NCBI GenBank assembly: GCA_963774765.1
Contig: CAVZGP010000011.1
Span: forward strand, 558,001-622,000
Reading direction: 5' to 3'
Length of the DNA stretch: 64,000 bases
From: Sva-07 sp963774765
GTDB taxonomy: Bacteria; Actinomycetota; Acidimicrobiia; Acidimicrobiales; Ilumatobacteraceae
Position numbers and translations under genes: made by a program. Positions 8,271 through 17,134 of the stretch are shown here, piece by piece; the first letter of the stretch is position 1; every line of letters begins with the position of its first letter. The notes beneath the pieces were generated by a model. It did not search any database. It was not told where the DNA came from and worked only from the letters and a program-made list of their open reading frames with translations.

Positions 8271-9424
8271 CGTTCCACCAGCATCATGCGTCGGTTGGCG
8301 ACGTTGACCAGTGCGGACACCACGAGCGAGATGCAGATGTACACGGTCATCGTGAGGAAGAAGACGGGTACTGCCGGTGACCCGTTGCCGACGGTGGTCT
8401 GCGCGACGAGGGTGAGGTCGTAGTACCCGATCGCTGCGCCGAGCGATGAGTTCTTGATCAGGTTCAGGTACTGGTTGCCGATCGGAGGAATCCCGATCCG
8501 CATCGCCTGCGGGAGGATGATGTACCACATGCGCTGGAAGCCGCTCAGCGCGACCGCGTCTGCGGCTTCGCCCTGGCCGCGCGGGACCGCCTGAATCGAC
8601 CCCCGAACGATCTCGGCGATGTGGCTCGCCGTGTAGATCGTCAGTGCGAGGAACAGCGCGAAGAACGACGGGTCGATCCTGATGCCACCAGCCGTTGCGC
8701 GTCCCTCGACCGCGGGCAGGGTGTACGAGTAGCCCCACAGCGTCCAGCCGACTACCAGCACGACGACGAAGGCTGCGCCGCCCCAGAGACCGGACCGCGG
8801 CAGGGCACCTGTGCGGTCCGACACGCCGGCTCGCCATCGGGCCACGCCGTACCAGGCGAAGGCGCCAACGGCGAGTATCAGGAGCAGCCCGGTGCCGGAG
8901 CCCTGGTACCAGGCCACGGCCACCCCGCGGTTGGAGATGATCGCGAGGCCGACGAGATCCCACGCGTCGGTGATCGGTGGAAACACGCCCAGCACCACCA
9001 CGAGCACGCTGGCGGTGAGGAAGAGCGCGAGCGGGATGTTGCGGACCGCCTCGACGTAGACCGTCGCCAGCTTCTTGACAATCCAGTTCGACGACAGCCT
9101 GGCGATGCCGATCAGCGTTCCCAGCACCGTGGCGGCGACGATCGCCACCACCGCCACCCGCAGCGTGTTGAGGAGTCCCTGGACGAGCGCGTCGCGCACC
9201 GGAGCGCTCTGCGACAGCGAGTTCCCCGTGATCTGGAACGCGGCGGGATTGTCGAGGAAGTCGAAGTTGGTCGGGATGTTCTGGCGCGACGCGTTCTCGG
9301 TGTAGTTGCCGTACAACCAGACGACGACGGCGACCGCTCCGGCCACGACGACCAGTTGGGCCACCCACTTGAGAACGTTGACGTTCCGCCAGAACGGAAC
9401 CCGGGCAGTGACCGACGCGGTCAC
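8267..9424 (-). CDS. aapQ: General L-amino-acid ABC transporter permease 1
   Basis: A 385-residue membrane protein of the AapQ/BztB type. It has the long periplasmic insert typical of this subfamily between the first helix and the core, and the motif EAADAVALSGFQRMWYIILPQAM that contacts the ATPase. GTG at 9422-9424 is the start used here; there is no other strong candidate. It sits between the binding-protein gene (58 bp upstream) and permease 2 (ATGA overlap). Confidence 0.9.
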   Translation of the reverse strand: MTASVTARVPFWRNVNVLKWVAQLVVVAGAVAVVVWLYGNYTENASRQNIPTNFDFLDNPAAFQITGNSLSQSAPVRDALVQGLLNTLRVAVVAIVAATVLGTLIGIARLSSNWIVKKLATVYVEAVRNIPLALFLTASVLVVVLGVFPPITDAWDLVGLAIISNRGVAVAWYQGSGTGLLLILAVGAFAWYGVARWRAGVSDRTGALPRSGLWGGAAFVVVLVVGWTLWGYSYTLPAVEGRATAGGIRIDPSFFALFLALTIYTASHIAEIVRGSIQAVPRGQGEAADAVALSGFQRMWYIILPQAMRIGIPPIGNQYLNLIKNSSLGAAIGYYDLTLVAQTTVGNGSPAVPVFFLTMTVYICISLVVSALVNVANRRMMLVER

Positions 9425-9482
9425 GGGGCCAACCGGTGTTCAGGTCGGCCCCATGACCGCGGGTGCTCGGAGAGCATCGAGG

Positions 9483-10631
9483 TCAGCGGTACGGAGGTGC
9501 GTACATCAGACCGCCGTCGGTCCACTGGGCGTTGACGCCACGCTCGAGGCCGAGCGGCGCGAGATGCCGCTCGTAGATCTCGCCGTAGTTCCCGACCTGG
9601 CTGACCACCTGATAGGCGTAGTCGGTCGGCAGCCCGAGACCCGGATCGAGCACGGCATCACCGTCGACGGTCAGGCCGAGGAACCGCTGGATGTTGATGT
9701 CCTCGGTATCGGCAAAGGTGTCGATGTTCTCCGAGGTGATCCCGAACTCCTCGGCTGCGATCGTGGCGAGGATCGCCCAGTTCACCGCTTGCGCCCAGGC
9801 GGTGTCGCCGTCGGCGACCGCGGGAGCGAGTGGTTCCTTGGAGAAGACCTCGGGAAGGATCGTCAGGGCGTCAGGGCCCTCGGGATAGGTCGACCGGAGC
9901 CCGGTGAGCTGGCTGGTGTCGGACGACCAACCATCGCACTGGCCCGCGATGAACGCTTCCTGGATGAGTTCGACGTCGTCGAACGGACGCACCTCCCAGG
10001 TGACTCCCAAGCGGGCGGCTTCGGCGGCAGCGTTGCCTTCGGTCGTGGTTCCCTGGGCGACACACACGATCACGCCGTCCATGTCGGCGATCGAGGCGAA
10101 CCCGCTGTCGGCGGCGACCATCATGCCCTGGCCGTCGTAGAAGTTCGGCTGCATGAACGTGGCGCCCTCGGCACCGTCGCGTGTCGCTGTCCACGTGGTG
10201 TTGCGCACGAGCGCGTCCACTTCGCCGGACTGGAGTGCGGTGAAGCGGTCGGCGGTCTCGAGATCGACCATCTCCACGGCGGTGGCGTCGCCCAGCACCG
10301 CAGCGGCGATCACTCGGCAGAAGTCGGAGTCGAAGCCGACGTGTTCACCGTCCGCGTCGAGCGTGGCGAACCCGGGCAGGTCATCGCGCGTGCCGCACTT
10401 GAACACCCCTGCTGACTGGACGGCGTCGAGGGTCGACTCCTCGGCCTGCACGACCTCGACGGTGTCGTCGGGTGCGGTCGTCTCCTCGGGTGCCGTGGTT
10501 TCCTCGGTCGGGTCGGTGGCCTCGGGTGACGAGTCGTCGCCCCCAGAGTCGTTGTCGTCGCTCGTGCACGCTGCGCCCAGCAGCGCGAGCGCCACCAGTG
10601 GCACGAATGCCCGTCGTGTGGTCGTTCGCAT
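9483..10631 (-). CDS. aapJ: General L-amino-acid ABC transporter substrate-binding lipoprotein
   Basis: A 382-residue extracellular solute-binding protein of the AapJ/BztA type. The signal peptide ends in LLGAAC, so Cys22 would be lipidated and anchor it to the membrane. A Ser/Asp/Thr/Glu-rich linker follows. The binding domain begins near GVFKCGTRDDLPGF and carries GFDSDFCRVIAAAVLGD and RFTALQSGEVDALVRNTTW, both close to AapJ. I chose ATG at 10629-10631, which has GGGGGA at Shine-Dalgarno distance. It is the first gene of the aapJQMP-like operon. Confidence 0.92.
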   Translation of the reverse strand: MRTTTRRAFVPLVALALLGAACTSDDNDSGGDDSSPEATDPTEETTAPEETTAPDDTVEVVQAEESTLDAVQSAGVFKCGTRDDLPGFATLDADGEHVGFDSDFCRVIAAAVLGDATAVEMVDLETADRFTALQSGEVDALVRNTTWTATRDGAEGATFMQPNFYDGQGMMVAADSGFASIADMDGVIVCVAQGTTTEGNAAAEAARLGVTWEVRPFDDVELIQEAFIAGQCDGWSSDTSQLTGLRSTYPEGPDALTILPEVFSKEPLAPAVADGDTAWAQAVNWAILATIAAEEFGITSENIDTFADTEDINIQRFLGLTVDGDAVLDPGLGLPTDYAYQVVSQVGNYGEIYERHLAPLGLERGVNAQWTDGGLMYAPPYR

Positions 10632-10782
10632 CGGTTCCCCCATCCGCTTCACCGATCCCGGCGATGCTGTTGTTCACCTGACGGCAACCTGCTGGTCACC
10701 TGGCCTCGAAACTAGACCTCCTGGCCGGTCAGGGCAAACGCTGGTGTGTTCCGATGGCCTGCGATCGGCCAGACTGTGCGCC

Positions 10783-12261
10783 ATGACCGACGCCAGTGCA
10801 ACCGTGTCCGCCGTCGCCGTTTCGACGGCCCGATCCGCGCCGAAGGCCGCCACCGCGGTCGGCTGGGCTGTGGCCACCAAGGGTGCCGTGCCGCGCCAGC
10901 TCGGCCTCGGCCGGGCAGCACTCGAGGCCAATGGATTCGAGGGCAAGCCCGGCCAGACGCTCAGCGTCCCCTCCGGTGACGGCGTCGCCGTCGCGGTCGG
11001 TATCGGTGACCCTGGGACGATCGACGCCGCAGGACTCCGGACCGCCGCGGCCGCGTTCGCTCGGGCCGCGGCGAAGCACGCGCAGCTCGCGACGAACCTC
11101 GCGGATGTCGATGGCGTCGATGCCAGGGTCGGCGCCCAAGCGGTCACCGAGGGTGTCCTGCTCGCCTCGTACCGCTACACCGGTCTCAAGAACGAGCCGT
11201 CGAATGCGTCGCGACTGGAAGGTCTCACGCTCGTCGTCGGCGACAAGCGTGCCAAGGATGCCGACAGGGGTGCCGATCGAGGCAGGATCGTCTCCTCCGC
11301 CGCAGCGTTCGCTCGTGAGCTCGCCAACACCCCGCCGACGTACCTCAACGCGAAGGAACTCGCCGCCAAGGCGATCGACATCGGCTCGGCAGCCGGTCTG
11401 CACGTCGAGGTGTTCAACAAGGATCAGCTCGAACAGATGGGCTGCGGCGGCATCCTGGGTGTCAATCGGGGTTCGACCGAGCCACCGCGCATGGTCAAGC
11501 TCACGTGGTCACCCAGGAACCCGACCGGGCACCTCGCGCTCGTCGGCAAGGGAATCATGTACGACTCGGGTGGGATCTCGCTCAAGGGCCACGACGTGTT
11601 CCACCAGAACATGAAGATGGACATGTCCGGCGCTGCCGCGGTGCTCGCCACCATGAGCGTCCTCAAGGACCTGAAGGTCAAGACCAAGGTGACCGCCTGG
11701 TTGATGTGCACCGACAACATGCCGTCGGGGAGTGCCTTGAAGCTCGGCGACGTGTTGACCATGCGCAACGGAAAGACCGTCGAGATCCACAACACCGACG
11801 CCGAGGGTCGCCTCGTACTGGCCGACGGCCTGTCGCTCGCAGTCGAGGAGGCACCCGACGCAATCGTCGACATCGCCACACTCACCGGTGCTGCTCTGGT
11901 GGCGCTCGGCGATCAGATCGCCCCGGTGCTCGGCACCGACCAGGCGCTCGTCGATCAGCTGATCGAGCGCTCTGGCGCGACCGACGAGCCGATCTGGCAG
12001 CTCCCGCTGGCGGCGACGCGTTACCGCAAGCTGCTCGACTCGGTCGTGGCCGACATGAAGAACATCGGCGGCCCGTACGGCGGCACGATCACCGCGTCTG
12101 TCTTCCTGAGCGAGTTCGCAGGCGACGTCCCGTGGGCCCATCTCGACATCGCCGGCCCGATGATGGTCGCCGCCGATGACGGCATCCACTCGAAGGGCGC
12201 GACCGGGTTCGGCACCCGGCTGTTGATCGACCTTGCGTCGAACTTCACCCCGCCTGGCTGA
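10783..12261 (+). CDS. pepA: Leucyl aminopeptidase (M17 family)
   Basis: A 492-residue cytosolic metallo-aminopeptidase that releases N-terminal amino acids from peptides. The C-terminal catalytic half has the M17 signature NTDAEGRL. Further metal or active-site motifs are VGKGIMYDSGGISLK (Lys and Asp ligands), NMKMDMSGAAAV and VDIATLTGA. ATG at 10783 follows CAGACT by 7 nt, a near-consensus leaderless box. The 3' end overlaps the convergent hypothetical gene by 17 bp. Confidence 0.95.
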   Translation: MTDASATVSAVAVSTARSAPKAATAVGWAVATKGAVPRQLGLGRAALEANGFEGKPGQTLSVPSGDGVAVAVGIGDPGTIDAAGLRTAAAAFARAAAKHAQLATNLADVDGVDARVGAQAVTEGVLLASYRYTGLKNEPSNASRLEGLTLVVGDKRAKDADRGADRGRIVSSAAAFARELANTPPTYLNAKELAAKAIDIGSAAGLHVEVFNKDQLEQMGCGGILGVNRGSTEPPRMVKLTWSPRNPTGHLALVGKGIMYDSGGISLKGHDVFHQNMKMDMSGAAAVLATMSVLKDLKVKTKVTAWLMCTDNMPSGSALKLGDVLTMRNGKTVEIHNTDAEGRLVLADGLSLAVEEAPDAIVDIATLTGAALVALGDQIAPVLGTDQALVDQLIERSGATDEPIWQLPLAATRYRKLLDSVVADMKNIGGPYGGTITASVFLSEFAGDVPWAHLDIAGPMMVAADDGIHSKGATGFGTRLLIDLASNFTPPG

Positions 12262-12832
12262 GCCGGAAAGTGTTGTCGGCCACCTCGGCAGCGACGGCGT
12301 CGGACACGCCGAGCGCCACGAGGTGATGCTCGATCACCGTTGAGTCGTCGCCGAGGTCGAGCAACGTGGTCGCCAGGCGATGCGCTCGCGTCAGGTCGTC
12401 GATGCCGATCGACGCGTGCAGCCAGTCGGCGTGCGCGGCCTGAACCGACTCGGGCATGCGCCGCAGATGGCGGAAGCTGATCGGAGGGACACGTCGCCGA
12501 ACGGCGAGGCCACCCTCGACGGGGTACGCCAACCCGAACATGACGCAGCGTTGCAGGGCCTTGCTGAACGGTGACGTCCGACCACTCGTGTAGCTGAGCC
12601 CCATCGCCTGCGCAGTGGCGTGCAGGTCGAGGTCGTAGCCCTCGGGTGATCGTTCGAGTCCGGCCACGAGTCGTCGTAGCAGCCACGTTGCAGTCGGGCC
12701 GAGCACGCCCAGCCAGAACACTTCGACGTAGCGCGATCTCGGGTCGAACCCGTCGTCGTCGACGACCGGATCGACCCACGGTCGAATGGTGATCGACCCG
12801 ACGAGTGTTGCCATGGGTGGGATCTCGGACAT
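12245..12832 (-). CDS. Conserved hypothetical protein
   Basis: A 195-residue soluble protein without signal peptide or membrane segments; I do not recognise a named domain. It contains RSRYVEVFWLGVLGPTATWL and two helical stretches, and ends in a region rich in Asp, His and Ala. I chose ATG at 12830-12832, preceded by GGGAGG, over an in-frame start 21 bases earlier. It overlaps pepA tail to tail and faces away from the DUF2207 gene. The helix-rich character and FSKALQRCVMFGLA leave a DNA- or nucleotide-related role open, but nothing shows it. Confidence 0.6.
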   Translation of the reverse strand: MSEIPPMATLVGSITIRPWVDPVVDDDGFDPRSRYVEVFWLGVLGPTATWLLRRLVAGLERSPEGYDLDLHATAQAMGLSYTSGRTSPFSKALQRCVMFGLAYPVEGGLAVRRRVPPISFRHLRRMPESVQAAHADWLHASIGIDDLTRAHRLATTLLDLGDDSTVIEHHLVALGVSDAVAAEVADNTFRLSQAG

Positions 12833-12921
12833 GGGGCCTCCCTCGATGAGCACTACTGGGGGAGGAGTCGGTGACCCGACAGTGGGCGGTCGCGCATCCG
12901 GAAAGGAACAAGACTTGCCCG

Positions 12922-14723
12922 ATGCTGCGAAAAGTGTCCCTCTGGCAACACCTCCTGGTCGGGGTGTCGATCGTCGTGATGGCGTTGCTCGCCGGGTTCG
13001 GGGTGATCGGTGCCGGCGACGAATCGCTGATCCGTCCCGAGCACTTCGACGCGAAGCAGGTCACCGTGTGGTCCGACGGTGGTGACGGTGTCTGGGTCCG
13101 CGAGGTCGTCGACATCGACTTCGGTGTCACCGCGCGCCATGGATACCAGCGGATCATTCCCAACGATTTCGGGATTCCCGCTGATGTCACTGCGGAGTCG
13201 CCGGACGCCAACGCCCAACTCGACATGGTCCAGATCGGCGGTGACACCAGGATCCGCATCGGTGATCCCGGCGTGACGTTCATCGGCCGGCACCGCTATG
13301 TCCTCGAGTACCGGTTACCCGACGCGGACGTCACGAGCGCACGTCTGGACCTCGACATCATCGGGAACGACGAGACCTTCGAGACCCAGCGCTTCGAGGT
13401 GGTGCTCACCGGCTTCGAGTTCGACCCGATCGTGTGCCTCACCGGTGCCCGCGAGGCGCTCGGTGGGTGCGAGTTCGAACGGGGCGAGTTCGAACGGGGC
13501 GAGTTCGACAACCTCGTCGCTGTGATCGAGCCGCTCGGGCCAGGCGACGGCATCACGGTCAGTGGCGCGATCGTGTCGTTGACGACGCCGACCATGCCGA
13601 CGATCCCTGATCCGCCTGGCGCGATCTGGAGCGGGTTTCGTCCGCTCGGACTCGTGATGATCCCGCTCGGTCTGGCCGCAGCAACCCTCGTGTTCCTGGT
13701 CGGCCGCGCCGCCGGGAGCAACACGGTGTTGGCCGGCGGTGCAGCAGAGGCGGCATTGGGCGAGCTGCCGGCACCTGGCGATCGGACACGGCGGCGCGAC
13801 GTGGCGACGTATCGGGTGCCGGACTCCCGCCTCGCCGAGTTGGCGACGATCGAGTTCGCGCCGCCCCGCGGGCTCGAGCCGTGGCAAGCAGCGGTGGTGT
13901 TGCGCGAGACGGTCGACAACGACTCGGTGTCGGCCTGGTTCTCCGAGATGATCGCCGACGCCGCGATCGTGGCGACCGATGACGACGGCACCGTCAGCCT
14001 CTCCCGTGGTCCCGACACGTCGCGGCTCAGCGCCGTCGATCTCGGCCACCTGCAGCGGCTCTTCGGCCAGGACGACGTTGTCGAGTTGGGCAAGTACGAC
14101 AAGGAGTTCACCGCCACGTGGAACGCGATCCGTGCCGAGCAGCTGGGGTTCGCGTCGAACGCCGGATGGTGGTCGCGGGGCGGCCCCGGCGGTCGGGCGA
14201 CGACCCCGTTGAAGGTGATCGGTGTGTCGGTTGCGCTGCTGGGTGTGGCCGCCGGGCTCGTCGCACTCGTGGGGTTGGCGACGACCGAGGTGTTCTGGCT
14301 GGTGCTGGCGTCGCCGTGGTTGGCCGTCATCGCAGGCCTGCTCGTGCCGCTCGTGGTCGCGGCGATCGCCTACCGACCGATGTTCGCCTCGCGCACGGCA
14401 ACCGGCTCGGCGCTCGCCTTGCGGACGGAGTCGTTCCGACGGTTCCTCGCGGCCAGCGAGGGACGCCACGTCGACTGGGCCTGGGCCCACGGACTGGTGC
14501 GTGAGTACAGCGCGTGGGCAGTGGCACTCGGCGCAGCCGACGCGTGGTCGAAGGCGGTCGAGGCGTCGAACATTCCCGATCCTCAGATCGCGCTGAGCGG
14601 CCCGCTGATCGTGCACTCGGCCGGCTCCGCGTTCGCGTCGTCACACACCCCACCGTCGAGTTCGAGGGCGGCGGTGGAGGCGTTGGCGGCGGCGGAGGCG
14701 GCGGGAGTTCGGGCTCCTGGTGA
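12922..14723 (+). CDS. DUF2207 membrane protein (frameshifted near its C-terminus)
   Basis: About 600 residues: a signal or anchor helix (LLVGVSIVVMALLAGFGV), an extracellular DUF2207 domain (AKQVTVWSDGGDGVWVREVV onward) and a helix near GLVMIPLGLAAATLVFLVG. A cytoplasmic region, two further helices and a Gly-rich tail follow. The expected tail GGGGGVGGGGGGGSSGSW lies in another frame. One G appears to be missing from the GGG run at 14666-14668, and correcting it gives the family's usual ending and the stop at 14721-14723. ATG at 12922 is preferred over GTG at 12871 because AAGACT lies 6 nt upstream and a signal helix follows at once. Function of the family is unknown. Confidence 0.8.
13471..13508 (+). 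repeat. 15-bp in-frame tandem repeat (GEFER) in the DUF2207 gene
   Basis: The unit GAGTTCGAACGGGGC occurs at 13471-13485 and 13486-13500, with a third partial copy at 13501-13508. It encodes EFERGEFERGEFD in the extracellular domain. Such repeats can change copy number by slippage. Confidence 0.85.
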
Positions 14724-14727
14724 GCGT

Positions 14728-15504
14728 TCAGTGGTTGATCGTCGCGAGCAGCGCCGCGACCAGCTGGTGAACGCTGGCGCGGTGGGTGTTGACGACGCCG
14801 ATCGAGTCGTTGATCAGCTGCGCATTGGGCGGCACCTGCGCCCGCAGCGCCAGGCTCGTGTCGATCGACGCGGCGAGTGCCGACATCGTCTGCGCGAGCT
14901 GTTGCCAGTTGATGTCCGGCGTGGCGAGGTACTGCTGTTGCGCGCCGATGGCCACGTTGTCGAGGCGGCTGCGTTCGACCGACCACCGCTGCAGGGCATC
15001 GGTCGGTGGTGCCGCCATCAGCTCCAGCGAGAGCTGGTCGGCGATCCACTGTGACGTGCTGAGCAGCGACGACTGCGGCGATGGCGTTGCCGCAGTTGCC
15101 TGCGACGCGGCGATCGGGGCGGGGGTCGACTTCTTGGACCGCGACAGGAGGCCGCCGACGACGACGGCGATCAGGATCAGACCGGCGATGACCAGCAGGG
15201 GGAGGAGCCAGTCGTTCCCGTCGTCGGCCGCCTCGGGTCCCGGTGCCGGCTCGACCGGTGCTGCGGTCGCCACGGGTGCTTCGGGTTCGACAGGGGCTTC
15301 CGGTTCCGCCGGTTCGGCGGGAGCTTCGGTCACCACAGGTGCCTCGGGCGCCGCCGGTGCGTCGGTCGGCGAGGCAGCGACGCCTCCATCGATGGTGGCC
15401 GAGGTCAGGTTGGCAGCCGGGCCATCGCTCCCGCAGGCCGCAAGCACGATGGCGACCACCGCCGCGGCGGCGACTGTTCGGAGACGGACTGCTCGTTGTT
15501 CCAT
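14728..15504 (-). CDS. Lipoprotein with a transmembrane helix, function unknown
   Basis: A 258-residue protein. The signal peptide ends in LAAC (Cys24) and is followed by a long Ala/Pro/Glu/Val-rich linker. A strong transmembrane helix (WLLPLLVIAGLILIAVVVGG), a basic stretch SRSKKS and a helical C-terminal domain complete it. The C-terminal part would be cytoplasmic if both the lipid anchor and the helix are real, an unusual layout. It converges on the DUF2207 gene with 4 bp between ends. TACCGT lies 7 nt before ATG, so leaderless transcription is likely. I do not recognise the C-terminal domain. Confidence 0.75.
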   Translation of the reverse strand: MEQRAVRLRTVAAAAVVAIVLAACGSDGPAANLTSATIDGGVAASPTDAPAAPEAPVVTEAPAEPAEPEAPVEPEAPVATAAPVEPAPGPEAADDGNDWLLPLLVIAGLILIAVVVGGLLSRSKKSTPAPIAASQATAATPSPQSSLLSTSQWIADQLSLELMAAPPTDALQRWSVERSRLDNVAIGAQQQYLATPDINWQQLAQTMSALAASIDTSLALRAQVPPNAQLINDSIGVVNTHRASVHQLVAALLATINH

Positions 15505-15511
15505 CGCTCCG

Positions 15512-15517
15512 ACGGTA
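15512..15517 (-). promoter_or_regulatory. Leaderless -10 box of the lipoprotein gene
   Basis: On the minus strand, TACCGT is followed by 7 nt and ATG at 15502-15504. Confidence 0.55.
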
Positions 15518-15530
15518 GCGGCCGTGGTCG

Positions 15531-17111
15531 TCAGCCGGCGATGATGTGGTCGAGGGTGAGTTCGGGTTCGTTCTGCTCGATGCGGGCGAGCGCGTACTTG
15601 TTCTCGAACAGCGCGACGAGATGGCCGTCGAGGCGGGCGAGGATACGGACGCCTGGCTTCTCACGCAGTGCATCCGCGGACTCTTTGTCGGTCAGCCGGA
15701 TCGCCTGGTACGGCGCCGAGAGGATCTCGATCGGGGCGTTGAACTCGATGTCGAGGCGGTTGGCGAACACATCGAACTGCAATTGGCCCACGGCGGCGAG
15801 CACCGGAGACGCGTCGCCCCAGTCGGGATCCTTGAGCACTTGGACGACGCCTTCTTCGTTGAGTTGATCGAGGCCCTTGCGGAACTGCTTGGTCTTGCCG
15901 GTGTCGAGTGGGCGTGCGGTGGCGAACACTTCGGGGGCGAAGGCCGGGATCGGCGGGAACTTCACGGTGGGGCCCGTGTCGTCGTAGAGCGTGTCGCCGA
16001 GGTTCAAGCCCGTCGCATTCACGAGGCCGACCACGTCGCCGGGGAACGCCTCGTCGACGGTGGTGCGCTCGGCGCCGAACACGGTCGACGCGTACTTGGT
16101 GGCGAACGGCTTGCCCGTGCGCTCGCACGTCATCACCATGCCGCGGTCGAACTTGCCCGAACAGATGCGGGCGAACGCGATGCGGTCGCGGTGGTTGCGG
16201 TCCATGTTGGCCTGCACCTTGAACACGAACGCCGAGCACGGTTCGTCGAGGTGACGGGGCTTGTCGTCGACGTCGAGGCGCGGTGACGGCGCGGGGGCCA
16301 GGTCGACGATCGCGTCGAGTAGGTGGCGCACGCCGAAGTTGGTCAGTGCGGAACCGGCGAACACCGGCGTCGATTCGCCGGCCAGGAACGACGGCATGTC
16401 GACGTCGGCTTCCATGGCACTGAGCAGTTCGGTCTCCTCGGTGCTCTTCGTCCACGCCGAGCCCTCCTCGGAGGCGGCGCGATCGGCAGGCACGTCCTCC
16501 TCCGGTGCGATCTGGCTGCCGCGGGCGGTACGGGTGAACCGGGTGAAGATGTCGGTGCGGCGATCGATCACACCGCGCAGGTCGCCGAACGAACCGACCG
16601 GCCACGTCGCGGGCGTCGGCCTGAGCCCGATCTGGGCCTCGATCTGGTCGAGCAACTCCAGCGGCTCCATGCCCGGACGGTCGAGCTTGTTGAGGAACGT
16701 GATCACCGGCAGATTGCGCGAGCGGCACACCTCGAACAGCTTGAGCGTCTGCGGCTCGATGCCCTTGGCCGAGTCGAGCACCATCACCACCGCGTCGACG
16801 GCGGCGAGCACGCGGTAGGTGTCCTCGGAGAAGTCGCGGTGGCCGGGGGTGTCGAGCAGGTTCAGTTCGTGATCGCGATAGGGGAAGTTGAGCGCGGTCG
16901 ACGAGATCGAGATCCCGCGCTTCTGCTCCATGTCCATCCAGTCGGACGTGGCTGCACGCCGGCCCTCGTGCGCCTTGACCGCGCCGCCTGAGGTGATCGC
17001 ACCGGCGTAGAGCAGGAACTTCTCGGTGAGCGTGGTCTTGCCCGCGTCGGGGTGGCTGATGATCGCGAACGTGCGACGACGCGCGGCTTCGCTGAGCACC
17101 TGTGCGGACAT
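15531..17111 (-). CDS. prfC: Peptide chain release factor 3
   Basis: A 526-residue translational GTPase that recycles RF1/RF2 from the ribosome after peptide release. The G-domain motifs are SHPDAGKTTLTEK (G1), DTPGHRDF (G3) and NKLDR (G4). The RF3-specific middle and C-terminal domains follow, including FKVQANMDRNHRDRIAF and GVVQVLKDPDWGDASPVLAAVGQLQFDV (two adjacent motifs). Length equals the family norm. TAGCCT lies 7 nt before ATG at 17109-17111. The gene is divergent from the aminotransferase, and their -10 boxes share bases. Confidence 0.96.
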   Translation of the reverse strand: MSAQVLSEAARRRTFAIISHPDAGKTTLTEKFLLYAGAITSGGAVKAHEGRRAATSDWMDMEQKRGISISSTALNFPYRDHELNLLDTPGHRDFSEDTYRVLAAVDAVVMVLDSAKGIEPQTLKLFEVCRSRNLPVITFLNKLDRPGMEPLELLDQIEAQIGLRPTPATWPVGSFGDLRGVIDRRTDIFTRFTRTARGSQIAPEEDVPADRAASEEGSAWTKSTEETELLSAMEADVDMPSFLAGESTPVFAGSALTNFGVRHLLDAIVDLAPAPSPRLDVDDKPRHLDEPCSAFVFKVQANMDRNHRDRIAFARICSGKFDRGMVMTCERTGKPFATKYASTVFGAERTTVDEAFPGDVVGLVNATGLNLGDTLYDDTGPTVKFPPIPAFAPEVFATARPLDTGKTKQFRKGLDQLNEEGVVQVLKDPDWGDASPVLAAVGQLQFDVFANRLDIEFNAPIEILSAPYQAIRLTDKESADALREKPGVRILARLDGHLVALFENKYALARIEQNEPELTLDHIIAG

Positions 17112-17118
17112 CTGGTCG

Positions 17119-17128
17119 AGGCTACCGT
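17119..17128. promoter_or_regulatory. Overlapping divergent leaderless -10 boxes (prfC / aminotransferase)
   Basis: The ten bases AGGCTACCGT read as TAGCCT on the minus strand (17119-17124, 7 nt before the prfC ATG). On the plus strand they read TACCGT (17123-17128, 6 nt before the aminotransferase GTG). The two boxes share the TA at 17123-17124, so RNA polymerase probably cannot occupy both at once. Confidence 0.6.
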
Positions 17129-17134
17129 CGCCTC

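Noticed and set aside
6255..9368. A single very long minus-strand open frame
   Set aside because: It joins the AapP frame with an out-of-frame reading of two permease genes. Only its first third encodes a recognisable protein; the high GC content explains the open shadow frame.
12871..12921. GTG at 12871 as the DUF2207 gene start
   Set aside because: GGAGGAG lies nearby, but the extra 17 residues are polar and precede the signal helix. ATG at 12922 fits the -10 spacing seen elsewhere. Not fully excluded.
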